Position numbers and translations under genes: made by a program. From Cliona cf. orientalis (Eukaryota > Porifera > Demospongiae > Clionaida > Clionaidae), in assembly GCA_963930775.1 (NCBI GenBank), contig OZ005690.1, forward strand, positions 4,386,225-4,450,224: a stretch of DNA of 64,000 nucleotides, given 5' to 3'. The notes below the pieces were generated by a model, which searched no databases, was not told the DNA's origin, and saw only the letters and a program-made list of their open reading frames with translations. Positions 23,473-35,800 of the stretch are shown one piece after another (position 1 is the first letter of the stretch; each line of letters opens with the position of its first letter).

Positions 23473-26400
23473 ATGGCAAAGGAACCAGAAAGAAAATCGT
23501 ATGAGCCTGCAGCAAGAGGAGGTCACATATCGTTTTCCATCAAAGGAAAGTTGTACACATGGGGTGGAGTGACACATGACAATGATGAGTCTAGCATGAT
23601 ACTAGCAAATAATATTGACCAATTCGACCCTTACATTGAAGTGTGGAGTCGTCTCAATACGGAAGGATCGCCACACCCAGGACGAAATGGCGCTGCCAGT
23701 GCACTGCTTGGAGAACAGCTGTACACATATGGAGGATCTCAGGATGTTGGAAAGGACATGTACGCGGGTGTCCTCAGCTATCTGGATCTCGACACACTCA
23801 CGTGGTCATTGGTCAGCCCGACTGGAATTGAAGGGGCACCAATGAAAAAGACCGGATGTGGTATGGTACATCTCAGTCAAGACAAGCTAGCAGTGATAGG
23901 TGGGTATGGGATTCCCACAGACCCCACACAGCCGCAAGTTGGATCAACATTTATCAAGCACACCAGATTCACTGACGGAAGGGGGTGGACAAATGAAATT
24001 CACTTGTTTGACCTCAATCAAGGTGATCATAGTCATACTTTATAGATTCTGATATTTATACACACTTCGTGACGATTCTGTGGAGCTGTCTAATCCATGG
24101 CCACAGATAGAAATGTCCTGAAGTGTTGTAAGTTTATGCAGCCAAGTTAATAAGTCTACTATAGCAATAAGCCTGTACAGTCTAGATATCAGGGCTGTTG
24201 ATCAGAGGAATCAAACAGAAAATTGACATCTGAGCATTGACATTTATCAATTTTGATTACGAAATTAATGCAGGCATTTGGTCCTCCCCGAATCTTGAAG
24301 GAACCAGTCTTCCTCCGTGTGCGTATTTCTCATTGACGAGTATCGATCACAACCAAGCTCTCTTCTTCGGAGGAAATCAACCTGGACATGGCCGAATAAA
24401 CGACCTCTATCTCATTGACTTTGATAACATGGTTGGTATGGTAGCTACATGTGCAATTATGTTTATGTTGCCACAAATTGGGAGCCAGGAATTCTCTCCA
24501 CTAACATTTAATATTAATGGGAGTTGTAGTCTCCACTTTAAATTTGTGCAGTTCATGATGACTGTACAGCTTAGCTATAGATGTCCAATATTACGGTGGC
24601 CGAGAGAGACACACACGCACTATGATTCGACCTTAAGTGATTCGACCGTAATTCATGCCACTGTAAGCGATTCGATCCTAAGCGATTCAACCTTAAGCGA
24701 TTCGTTGGTAAGCGATTCAACCTTAAACGATTCGCTGGACCAGGTAAGCGATTCAACCTTAAGCGATTCGCTGGTAAGCGATTCGTTGGTAAGCGATTCA
24801 ACCTTAAGCGATTCGCTGGTAAGCGATTCAACCTTAAGCGAGACCTTAAGCGATTCGCTGGTAAGCGATTCAACCTTAAGCGATTCGTTGGTAAGCGATT
24901 CAACCTTAAGCGATTCGCTGGTAAGCGATTCAACCTTAAGCGATTCGCTGGTAAGCGATTCGTTCACGGTAAGCGATTCAACCTTAAGCGATTCGTTGGT
25001 AAACGATTCGTCACTAAGCGATTCTTTGGTAAGCTACCCACCGCTTCTACCTTCATTATTGCGTTAAAACATCAGCCATACCTCTTCTTTGCTAGTTATC
25101 CCGCGCGCGCATACGCAGCAAGGTGTGAAGCAATCGGGTTTATCTGTCGTCAACACGAAAATCGCCAGATGTGATGATCTAGGCATGTGAGTGAGTCATA
25201 AGCACAGGGAATCCGTAGGAATCGTCGAATAATTGGCTGAGCCTCCATTATGCCTCTAATTGTTTGATGAAGCCCACGAACGTCGTAAATACTGTGTTTT
25301 ATGGCCACGCCTATCAACCATACCCAACATCAGGCCATGTACGCAAAACTATTTTGCATATGTAGGTAAAGATCGTCAATAGGCGATCTGCAGCTACAGA
25401 TGCAGCCATCAGCACGCGGGTACACTGTAAACAGAGCTCTAGTTATTTGGGCGGTTCCAGGAACGAATCCGCCGTTTAATATAATATTATAGCTTACAGT
25501 CAAATTGCCTGCGGTGGAATTGCTTTCCAAAGAAAATCGCTATACGGTTAATAAATCGCTTATCAGTCGCAAAGCTTATCAAAGAGTCGCTTACGAAGAA
25601 ATCGAATTGCTTAAAGATGAATATTTAGCCTACCAATGAATCGCGTAGGATTGAAATCGTTGCCCAATGAATGGCCTATGGTCGAATCGCGTACCAACGA
25701 ATCGCCTAGGGTCGAATCGCTTACCAACAAGTCGAATCGCGATCGCGTACTTACCAACGAATCGCTTAAGGCTGAATCACTTAGTATCGAATCGCTTACC
25801 AACGAATGGCTTAAGATTGAATCGCTTAAGGTTGAATCGCTTACCAACGAATCGCTTACCAACGAATCGCTTACCAGCGAATCGCTTAAGGTTGAATCGC
25901 TTACCAACGAATCGCTTAAGGTTGAATCGCTTACCAACGAATCGCTTAAGGTTGAATCGCTTACCAACGAATCGCTTACCAGCGAATCGCTTAAGGTTGA
26001 ATCGCTTACCAACGAATCGCTTAAGGTTGAATCGCTTAGGATCGAATCGCTTACAGTGGCATGAATTGAATCACTTAAGGTCGAATCATAGTGCGTGTGT
26101 GTCTCTAATATAGAACACGAAGTGCACCTTTATGGCATAGATAATATATTGTAGTAGCTAGCAAGCTACTCAAGTAGGCTGGACATAGCTATCAACATTA
26201 CTTAATAAGTATCGTAACTACTTTTTTACATACTATTAGGACATTACCAGAATAGAATGTCGTATAAAACTGATCCATGGCCATCAGAGAGAAGTGCCCA
26301 TGCAGCTTGCTGTGTCGGACATGCTGGCCACACAGGCTATTTGCTGATAACTGGTGGAAGAGATAGAAATGACAAGGCACTGAACGATATGTGGCTGTTT

Positions 26401-28462
26401 AATCTATCATTGAAAAAGTGGAGTGAGGTATATAGCTATATTGATAATAATAATTATTATTATAGTAGCTATAACAATTATTATTGCGCATCTTAGCATA
26501 ATGGCATAATGATTGTGACTACAGTCACAATACAATACATTGCTCCATCTATATTAGGCGGTAGCAATGGCTGCATATTCTAAGTTAAATTCAGAATCTG
26601 TACTCGGTACTCCTACTATAATATTATAACTGATGGGGCAAACCTACCATTCAATTTAGCTATACACAATTAGAGCTGAACTAGTACATATACTTATATG
26701 CACATAATTAGCACTCTGACCGTTATATTGCTCGTGCTATTACTCAGTATAATCACACTCAGTGTATATCATTTACTTTAGCTACTCACCAAATTCTACA
26801 TGAAAATTGAATAACATTGTCCACATAGGTCTCACCAGATCAAGATTATACTCGGAGACTACCAAGAGTGTACCATTCAGCCACACCCATTATCCTTTGC
26901 CCAGGGTTGGTAGAGGTCATCGAATTTGGCACCATCTTCGAGGTAAACAATTGTGGAAGATCATTCAAAACAGCAGCAGAGACAACAATTACCACATTCA
27001 GTAAGATAGCTAACATAATAATTTTATTTATAACTACGCATACAAATTATGTCATGCAAGACTTCAGCTTAAGATATTATTGAATTAATGCACAATCATG
27101 TTAAAATTATACATTAATTGGATCATAATTATTATCTTTAATGTAGGTCAAGTTGGTTCTGAATGGGTGGTTGAGAGTGTGGCCAACAACAGCAAGCTGG
27201 GAACCAGTGAGAGAATCAGAGAGAAAATGTTGAAGATTGGTGAGAAGGCAAGAGCTGCTGCTGATGAGCGAGCGATAGAGGAAGTAGACTTTGCACCAAT
27301 TGGAGATGAGAGACTGAGAAGTGAGAACAGGTCAGTAAAATTAATCATAATTATTTAAAAGAAATTCGATTTATGTAGAATAGCTAATACTTGCAGGTTG
27401 ATTGAGCAACAGCTGGCTGCCGTACAAGATAGGGAGAGAATTGCTATGATCAGACTTGAGGAGGTCCAGCAACAAACTCAGCTGAGGGTGGAGCAAATTG
27501 AGCAGCAGCTACGTCAGGCAGAGGAGAGAGCGCGAGTAGCTGAGAGAAGGGCACATAACCTACAGCAGAGAGCACATGATGCTGAGCAACATACTACAGT
27601 GGTGGAGAGGCGACTTCACGAGATGGAGCAGAGAGCTAGAGATGCTGAAGAGGGGGCAAGAAAAGCCGAGACTATAGTGCAACAGAACAAAGAAGAACCT
27701 CATTGGTTGGTAAAGCAGAGCGAGATTGAGCTAACCGAGGAGGAGATAGGAAGAGGAGGGTGGGCAGTTGTCAAGGTGGCCAACTTCCGTAGGATAAGTG
27801 TTGCAGCCAAGTGCTTCTACCAACAGATCTTAGTGTCTTCTTATAATCGTCACATTTATGATCGAGAAATGAACATGGCTGCTCGTCTTCGCCATCCCAA
27901 CCTTGTCCAATTTATTGGAGCATCTCTTGAACAGGAGACCATCATTCTCATTGAGTTAATGTCAACAAGTCTGAGAGCAGAGCTGGAAAGAAGACCAATT
28001 GAGCATTCCTGTATTACAGCCATCAGTCTGGATGTAGCTCGAGCCCTCAACTACCTCCATCTGATGCAGCCACACCCCATCATCCATCGAGATATCAGTA
28101 GTGCCAATGTTCTCCTTGATCCACTTCCAAACAATCAGTGGAAAGCTAAAGTCTCTGATTATGGTTCTGTCAATCTGCTGCAAGAGCTTCGCACAGTCGG
28201 TCCAGGCAATCCAGTCTACGCAGCTCCTGAAGCCAGTGTCCCAGCTGAGCAGTCTCCTAAAATGGATATCTTCAGCTTTGGAGTGCTCCTGGTTGAAATG
28301 TTAACCAATAAATTTCCTGCGGTGGAGGCACGGCTGCAACTCATACACTCCATCAACCATGACGAGTTTGTGGATCTTATTGGAAGTTGCTTAAGAGAGG
28401 AGATAAAAGAGCGCCCGTCAGCTGATGAGATCATTGATAAGATCTGCACTATTTGTCATTGA
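23473..28462 (+). CDS. Kelch-repeat / coiled-coil / protein kinase fusion
   Basis: Six exons with agreeing phase: 23473-24022, 24274-24435, 26240-26427, 26829-27000, 27147-27330 and 27397-28462, giving 773 residues. Residues 1 to about 355 are kelch repeats: RGGHISFSIKGKLYTWGG, ASALLGEQLYTYGG, MVHLSQDKLAVIGGYG, HNQALFFGGN and GYLLITGGRDRND. About 420-520 is a charged coiled coil rich in Q, E and R. The kinase follows: glycine loop GRGGWAVV (537-544), lysine in VAAK (557), HRDISSANVLL (catalytic Asp 651), DYG in place of DFG (673-675) and APE (695-697). All catalytic residues are present, so it should be active; HRDISSAN suggests the tyrosine-kinase-like group. No signal or membrane segment, so cytoplasmic. 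Kelch propellers usually bind partner proteins. Intron 2 carries foldback element FB-2. Confidence 0.85.
24605..26106. mobile_element. Foldback element FB-2 in intron 2 of the kelch-kinase gene
   Basis: Ends AGAGACACACACGCACTATG...GTCTCT are inverted copies that continue through GATTCGACCTTAAGTGATTC and GCCACTGTAAGCGATTCGAT. The left arm (24620-25035) is a minisatellite of GATTCAACCTTAAGC and GATTCGCTGGTAAGC units. The right arm (25540-26090) has the complementary GAATCGCTTAAGGTT and GAATCGCTTACCAAC units. A spacer of about 500 bp lies between. The arms stay open in several frames (for instance an SDSTLSDSLV repeat), but they lie in an intron and are not considered coding. Confidence 0.85.
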
Positions 28463-28765
28463 CTTTCAGTCACAATGCTTATCATAACTATTATTCATCT
28501 TCAGTATATACAAGTAGCCATATCTATAATCAATTGCATTAGGTACGTAGCTAACCAAATAAAGTCATAACTTGTGTTGATACAATAGTAATGCATTGTA
28601 ATAATGTATTCATGCATGAGCTAAGTACTAATACTACATGTTAGACACACTAACAACCTTAAAAAACTGAAGTCTATCTAGTATTATAGCTGATAATTAT
28701 AAGTACACAATGTCATAGCAAGCTTAAGAACAAAACTCTGATGCCTAAGACTGATATGCTCAAAA
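28463..28765. other. Convergent 3' untranslated region and spacer
   Basis: Lies between the convergent kinase and RING genes. CAAATAAAGTC near 28555 could supply a plus-strand AATAAA polyadenylation signal for the kinase gene. Confidence 0.45.
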
Positions 28766-29584
28766 CTACAGCTGCCATGGCAGTACAAAGTTGCCAAAGG
28801 TCCCTGGATAGAGATATTGTAGAAAGATTCCAATCAGTAGCCCAAGTGTACATATAATCAAAAATTTTAGCACATATTTGTGTTGAACACGAAGGTGTTG
28901 TGCTTTTTCATTGCGGAGATTATTGACCTCCATTCTCGTCTGATTAAATGTAGTGCTCAAAGTCTGATATTTCATTTGCATGTCCACCTGATCTTTTTCA
29001 AGAAGATTGACCTTATTGGTCAAACGATTGACTTCAGAGGATGATTGCATGTTCGCTTGCTTCAACAATCTAACGTGTTCATTACAGTAGTCTTGCATAT
29101 GCTGGGACATGTTCATACGTGGCAGTTTCTTACGACACCCAAATGGCTTCAATTCACATGCAATCACCTCAACTGCCACCATACACACTTGCTGATGCTG
29201 CTGTTCCTCATAGCACTGCAACCGCTTCCTACACCATTTACAGTTCAATATGGTCGCGCAGTGTCTATCGAATTCCTTTAACTTTCCCTGCCATTTACAG
29301 CCTTTTCTTTTATACTTACAGTACACCTGCTTCCCTAGGAGGATTCTCTCGTGGTTTCTGTCCCTCATGTGCCTGAATTGGGGGGTTCGGCAGTGTGGAC
29401 ATCCTTTCCTCTCACTAACCAGTTTATCGATACATGGCTTGCACAGGTGGTATCCACAGCACTCAACTATCCAGGGCTCTCTCAACAACTGGAGGCACAC
29501 TAGACACTCGTGGTTTATGTCTAGTGGGTCTTCAACAAACGTAATATCGTCGACGTCTCCTTTACAGCCTTCACGAAATGACAT
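28766..29584 (-). CDS. RING / TRAF-type zinc-finger protein with C-terminal membrane anchor
   Basis: A single intact exon of 272 residues. RING finger: C27-x2-C30, then CCGYHLCKPC (C43, H46, C48, C51) and CPHC (62-65). Two TRAF-type zinc fingers follow (about 85-175), with YCKYKRKGCKWQG, HCATILNCKWC and ELKPFGCRKKL. About 180-230 is a coiled coil (VNRLTNKVNLLEKDQVDMQM). A hydrophobic helix at 238-258 (LKFLIICTLGLLIGIF) ends near the C-terminus, so the protein is probably tail-anchored with the RING in the cytosol. The TRAF/MATH domain of classical TRAFs is absent. Expected role: ubiquitin ligase E3 on a membrane. It is convergent with the kelch-kinase gene. Confidence 0.85.
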   Translation of the reverse strand: MSFREGCKGDVDDITFVEDPLDINHECLVCLQLLREPWIVECCGYHLCKPCIDKLVSERKGCPHCRTPQFRHMRDRNHERILLGKQVYCKYKRKGCKWQGKLKEFDRHCATILNCKWCRKRLQCYEEQQHQQVCMVAVEVIACELKPFGCRKKLPRMNMSQHMQDYCNEHVRLLKQANMQSSSEVNRLTNKVNLLEKDQVDMQMKYQTLSTTFNQTRMEVNNLRNEKAQHLRVQHKYVLKFLIICTLGLLIGIFLQYLYPGTFGNFVLPWQL

Positions 29585-29671
29585 TGTAGGTAGATTACAA
29601 CAAGGAGGTCACGAGCTAGATTTGGGAGTACACCCACGGCGCATGCGCAAAGAGGGGCGGGGCTGCGTGCT

Positions 29672-29935
29672 ACGAGGTGCAGACAAAATCAAAGCCATGA
29701 TGCCGTTGATGAGGGTATTGATGATGATGTCGCTCATAAGCAAATTGAAGATCCTGAAATTGAACCACTGATCAATTATTATAGCTACACCCCGGCCCAT
29801 AACTATGGCAGCTTCTGATAAATACACTCAGTAGCCACCAAAGGAATCTATTACAAAATATTAATTAGTAATTGTTAGCTAGATAGTCTTTAATAGTCGA
29901 TACACATTAATTTTGTGTACAGCTAGATTAGCTCT
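29672..29935 (+). pseudogene. Duplicated 3' end of the GGAIY receptor
   Basis: Closely similar to 36557-36815, covering the last 50 or so codons (ATGATGCCGTTGATGAG, CTGATCAATTA, ACTATGGCAGCTTCTG) and the start of the 3' untranslated region. No upstream part of the receptor is present here, so this is a terminal fragment of a paralogue or a partial duplication. Confidence 0.75.
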
Positions 29936-30369
29936 GTAGCAGCCCATTTTTTGGATCACGTTTGTTGTCAGCAAAATTAATTTATGTACATAGAAAATAG
30001 TACGCATAGCTAGCATTGTTGGTTGACGTATAAATCCACTCAGATTCGCGAGTCATGACTGTCACACAATAGCTACTTTAAAGGACCATGAGAAGATTAT
30101 GGTCTCCAACCTCCCATTTTTACGCACTGTATTTCTGTGTTTTTGGATGCCACTGATGAATTATGTGATTATTAATTATAGCTATTATGTTGTTAACCAG
30201 GAGTTTACTTCCTTTGGGGGAGGTCTCCCCCCACTGGATGAAACCCTGACCAGTATGGCCAGTACGTTTCATGAATTCTTTAGACCAATCTGCAGAAATA
30301 TCAAACATTAGTAGCTACCCACAAAAAATGCCCACCTTAAGGTACTATAGCTATAACAATCTTAATTAG

Positions 30370-31124
30370 TCATGCTTGTTTGGACATGGAAGAATCATTA
30401 GTCATAATGCTATCCCGTTTCAAAACCAGAGACTCATCATAAACGCTTTGTCTATACTTTCTCCTGTTTGGTAGGATATAGAGAGCCAGTGTATCAATGA
30501 CTGTGGCCGTCAGAGTCAGTAGGCCCATTCCTGACACAAGCTTCAACAGCAGTGTAGGCAATGAGAAGCATGAAATTTGGTTAAAGTTATATAATTAAAT
30601 TAGTGATTACCATTATCGTTTTTTCATTATAGATACTGGTACCACAAAAATAACATTAGTGGTAACCCTCTAACACCACAACAGCACTCATTACTACAGT
30701 ACAGTGTTTATGGTTTGGATGGGAGTATCATGAGTATTCCCCCTAAAATTTGTACATGTCATGCATCTGCTTGAGTTTAAAAGGTACTGGTAGTAATCAG
30801 AATGTTTTGAGGAGAGGGGCATTGAAAAAAGAAAGTGTGTAAGACTACCATTATTCTCTTCTCATCCCACTCCAATATTGAACGTTGCAAATCGTGCATA
30901 CATAGCTACATACTCTCCCGAAAGCAATTGACACTCACATACCCAAGCTTCCAGCTTGCTCAAACTCAATTCTGATGGAGTATCTCTTTCGAAGCAGCCG
31001 CCACTTAGCTCCATGGACGCCAACGTCTGATAACACCTCTTCTCTCTCCATCAGAGGGTCAACCTCCTTACTGCTGTACTCACTATACAGCACATGGTGG
31101 ACATAGTAGCGATACTCATGATCA
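30370..31124 (-). CDS. P2X receptor C-terminal exons (partial)
   Basis: Exon 31124-30943 (acceptor CCCATAG, donor TTGG/GTATGT) reads HDHEYRYYVHHVLYSEYSS and GAKWRLLRKRYSIRIEFEQA, matching the end of the P2X ectodomain before the second membrane helix. The next segment, about 30563-30370, reads PTLLLKLVSGMGLLTLTATV, then IDTLALYILPNRRKYR and a stop: the second transmembrane helix and YR(K)-type tail motif of ATP-gated P2X channels. I do not find a clear AG acceptor for this last segment, nor upstream exons for the first helix and the cysteine-rich ectodomain, so the gene may be partial or broken. Confidence 0.6.
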
Positions 31125-31137
31125 CTATGGGAGGTAC

Positions 31138-31139
<2 letters not shown>

Positions 31140-31205
<66 letters not shown>

Positions 31206-31211
31206 GAGAGA
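31140..31211. repeat. (GA)n microsatellite
   Basis: About 30 GA units on the plus strand. On the minus strand it is a CT tract ending 15 bases before the CCCATAG acceptor of the P2X exon. Confidence 0.95.
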
Positions 31212-32842
31212 GCAGACTATCCAGCCGTCCCACTTTGAGTGGGACAGTCCCTCTTTCAGACAAATTGTCCCATGTCCCACACTACCCTTATTTGGGATGC
31301 CATTTGTCCCACATTTAGCTAGTATGTGAAACAACTTACCCTCGTAGATGCTGTTCTGTCATTCAATGTAAACATTTCTATTTTTTAATATTTTGCAAGC
31401 ATTTTCAATATTTTACAGAGTTCCATATGTGATGTATGTACTATATCTCCCAGTGTTTTATGCTCAGGATTTAGTATAATACTCACAATTCTGTACATTT
31501 GGAGGCACTGATAGATGTACTCTTGAGCATGGACGGCGTAAATGCAGTGATCAGGCTGAGGCAAGCATCATCACTATATATATGATTCATGCTAAGCCTT
31601 GTGATTGAATTAAATTTTTTACATTATAATGATCGAAGTTGCAAATTAGTTATCGTGCACATCAACAATTAAATTTTATGAAAATGTCCCACTTAGTTGT
31701 GCTGAGTAGGTTGGACAGTCTAAGAGAGAGAGAGATTGAGAGAGAGAGAGAGCATGAGTTACTTTGAGTGAATGTAGGAGTAGATTAGATGGGAGTGTTG
31801 AACTACGTGCAAACACATTCTGGGAGGATGACATAGATAAGATGTAAGTAGCTAAATGAATCTGAGGTCATGTAGGTGATAGCTATATCTATAGAGCAAG
31901 CCACCATAATACCATGCAGCTGCTGTATATATTATGGTTACACATGTACAGCTACAGTCTGGGTTTACATAACACCCACTTAAAGTACAAGATATATTGA
32001 TAGTGTATGTCAGCGCAGCCTTGATGACAGTTTGTCTATGTCATCCTACTAGATCAAACGCTATTACTACGTTTTGTACTGTTACAGCTAGTAGTTCAAT
32101 ATTCTTACCTAATCTAGCTACTCCTAATCATGTATGTACGTGTACATGCATGCTTAAAGATCTAGGTACTTTATCAATCAGCTCACTAAAGAAATCTTCC
32201 AGCTTGGCTCGCAAGGGCTCCCAAGAGAAGATGCTTAGAACAGAACTAGAATCACCTCCTTTTGAAAAGTACTTATGGACTAGTATATTATGTGCATCGA
32301 CTCCTGAATGTCGCTTTCAAGTTTGTGTTCACCACACCACCATAATTATTATTATGTAAGTGGACACTTCAATTAACTTTAATTCTGCCCCGCTGAAGTA
32401 TCTCACTCTAGTCGCGGCTGGGACCATGACCAGTCATGACAGTGGGCTATCTATTGTAACGCCCCAAGTCCAGGGATTCCAAGAAAGGTAGGTTTTTAGC
32501 TCGTGAGACTCAATTTGCATCTATTACTAGTCATGCATGCATGCATGCATGCGTTACATATAATAATATTATTATGCATGCATGCATGCAAATATATATA
32601 TATTCATTCATGCATGCATGCATCATTAATTATAATAAGGTTACATTAATTATTTTTGTCCATGAGTGCGTGCGTCTGTACGAGTGGGAGGTGATCGGAA
32701 GTTATTCGACACGCCGTTGTACATCTGTCGCTATAGCTATGTGCCTTTGATCTCTCACTCTTCTTGATAAGCCGCAGTTTTGTCTTTACTGTTGTAAATA
32801 GACATAAGTTATGAAGATAGAATAATAATTATTATTCACAAG
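31212..32842. other. Spacer with ATGC-type simple repeats
   Basis: At 32534-32623 there are several runs of CATGCATGCATGCATG around an ATAATATTATTAT palindrome. A second short GA run is at 31722-31752. The open frame at 31997-32359 has no recognisable domain. Confidence 0.5.
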
Positions 32843-35800
32843 ATGAGAATGTTAGTACCTTTCTTTATCGTGTCATTATTTGGATCAATATGCATCAGGC
32901 TGACTGAGGGTAAGGTAATCTATGTCAAGCCAGTAAAACATCTTTTATCTTGCCCTGGAAACAGCAGCTGCCCACCTGGTCAGCTCTGTTATACAATGGA
33001 TTATTTAGTCAACCATAGCGGTAAATTATTTTCATCAGACAACGTCAATATAACTCTGATATTCATATGTGGATTCCACAACTATACAAAGGACTTGACT
33101 GTACAAAACCTCCACTCATTTGTCATGAAAGGAGATACAGAATCCAGAGAGAATGTCATTATTGACCATCAGCTTGGTATGCAAGTTGATAAACCCAGTT
33201 GCAGCATTATTCGGTTCTTCAATGTAAGTTTTGTGAAAATCACAACTCTGACTATGAGATGTCCGGCAATATATCTTAAAGAGAGCCACATTATAGTGAA
33301 CAGCTCCAACATATATGGTTATTCTGGCATAAAGAAAGGCTTATCTTTCATCAATGTTGCAGGCAGAGGTTCACAGGTTCTACTGGACAACTGCACATTC
33401 ATAAAGAACTGCCTTATTGAAAGTATATCTAGTGATGGGATAACTGTACGCAATAGTGCATTTCAATCATACAGACAACACAAAATCATTGCAGCACTTT
33501 CTAGTCCAGTAACATTAATAGGAAATGTGAACTTTACTGACAGTATAGATTCTGAACCATTAGTATCTCTACAAACAATTGATCTAAAATTCAAATCTTC
33601 ACTTAATATCACAACAGGTGCAACGGTGTACTTTATCAATCTTACATGTGGTGGAGGAGCGGTGTATGGGTGGAGTGCATTGATATACATTGGTGCTAAA
33701 GCAAGGGTGATCTTTATGAACAACGTAGCTGGTGTCAATGGAGGAATATTGGATATGGAAGGGAATGGGATGATTTACATTGATAGTAGAGCAAAGGTGG
33801 TCTTCATGTACAACATTAACACAGGTTTGTCCAATGGGGCAGCTGGTGTGTACATGGTAAATGGGAAGATTACTATTGGTGTTAATTCAACTGTGATATT
33901 TGAATACAACTCAGTGCATGACAATGGTGGTGGTGGTGGAGCAATTTATATCAAGAATGGAACATTGAATATAGATAAAGATGCATGCGTGAGATTCAGC
34001 CATAATTCTGTAGGTACCACTGGTCTTGGTGGAGCAGTTCTGCTACACAATGGAGAATTGATTGTTAACAATAATGCAAGTCTGATCTTTACCAATAATT
34101 CTGCAATTAGAGGAGGAGCTGTCTATTTAGTAAGCAATTCAACGATACGTGTAAATGCAGGTTATATCCAATTCTATAACAATAAAGGTTCACGGGGAGG
34201 AGCCATTTATCTCCAGTATGGAACTATGTACATCAATGCTAATGGATATGCTACATTTAATTCAAATACTGCACAAGTTCAGGGTGGTGCTATTTATCTA
34301 GAGTTTGGCTCTGTTATTGTTAATACATCTTCTCAACAACTCTGCATTTCAAGGAGGTGCTCTCTATGTTGTGCCATCATCATTTGCAATTATAGTCGGA
34401 CATCAGTCAAACATTCAGTTCACAAACAACACAGCAATTGATGTTGGTGGAGCAGTATATGCTGAGATGCAGCCAGCAGCACCATGTTTATTCATGGTAA
34501 CAGACTCTGCTGCTGAAATATCATTTGTAGCTAATCATGCAGACAACGGTGTTGGTCACCACATGTATGGGACTAGTGTAAGAAGTAGAAGATGTGATCA
34601 ACAGTCCATAGAAGTGGCAAAAAAACAAGGAAAACCTTACTGTTTACTCCAAGGTAACGAATCTAATGAATACGTCAACTTCTCCTTAGATCCTAATCAA
34701 AATGAGACACGTTCTCCCATATCCTCTGCTCCTCAGCGTGTTTGTCTCTGTGACACCATTGGTAAACCACAGTGTGCTAATTACTCACTAATCTACTACA
34801 ATAATATTGGCAGCATTTATCGTGGTGAAACCATCACCTTGTCTGCTCATGTAGTTGGCTATGACTTTGGAACTACTGTTGGCATAGTGCATGCAGCGTT
34901 TCTTAATTCAAACTCAAAGATGGGACTATCACAGAGCAATCAGCAAGTAAATAGTGCTGACAAATGTACAAAGTTAGAGTATACTGTGCTTACAAATCAT
35001 GACACGGAAGTATTACAACTGCAAACATCAGTTGTGCCAGTACCTGAAGTATCTAACCAAACTACTTTCAAGGAGATAATTAGCTTATATATAAGAGAAT
35101 ATGTTTCACATGATCATGGCTGTCTATACTATGAACTCCTTAAAACCCCTATTTATATCATCCTTTTATTGCTTCCAGGCTGCCCTCCAGGATTAACTCT
35201 AATCCATAACCATACTTCGTGCAGCTGCTATCCAATCATGCTCAATGATGACTTCAAATGCTTAATACAAAACAAAACTGGTCTCCTGCAGTGGAACAGC
35301 ACTGTGTGGGTGAATGCAACCTTTAATGAGGGTCATAGCACTGGTATCATTTACAATAGATTCTGTCCGCTATTATATTATTGCAAATTAGGTAATAAGG
35401 CAGTCAATATTGGAGATGACCCCAGCAAGCAGTGTACCTCCAACCGAACCGGTATCCTGTGTGGTGCCTGCATGGACAGCTTTAGCCTGGCAATTGGATC
35501 TTCTCGGTGTATTGAATGTCAAAACAGTCATAGCATTGCACTCCTGCTTGCCTTTGCTGCTGCTGGTGTCTGCCTTGTAATCTTTATCCTTGCACTCAAC
35601 CTCACTGTTACTCAAGGACTCATTAATGGAGTCATCTTCTATGCTAACATCATATGGGCCTACAAAATGATACTCTCTCCCGAAGAAAATCATTTATTCA
35701 CACTTCTTCAAGTTTTTATTGCCTGGCTCAACTTGGATTTTGGAATTGAGACTTGCTTCTTTGTTGGACTGGATGCTTATTGGAAGACTTGGCTACAGTT

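Noticed and set aside
24237-26113. Long repetitive frames (SDSTLSDSLV, ESLTNESLKV and similar) on both strands
   Set aside because: They arise because the FB-2 minisatellite units have periods that are multiples of three. They lie in an intron, and the first 66 codons or so of the plus-strand frame are simply kelch exon 2.
31997-32359. 120-aa plus-strand frame
   Set aside because: Composition resembles random AT-rich DNA with simple repeats; no recognisable domain.
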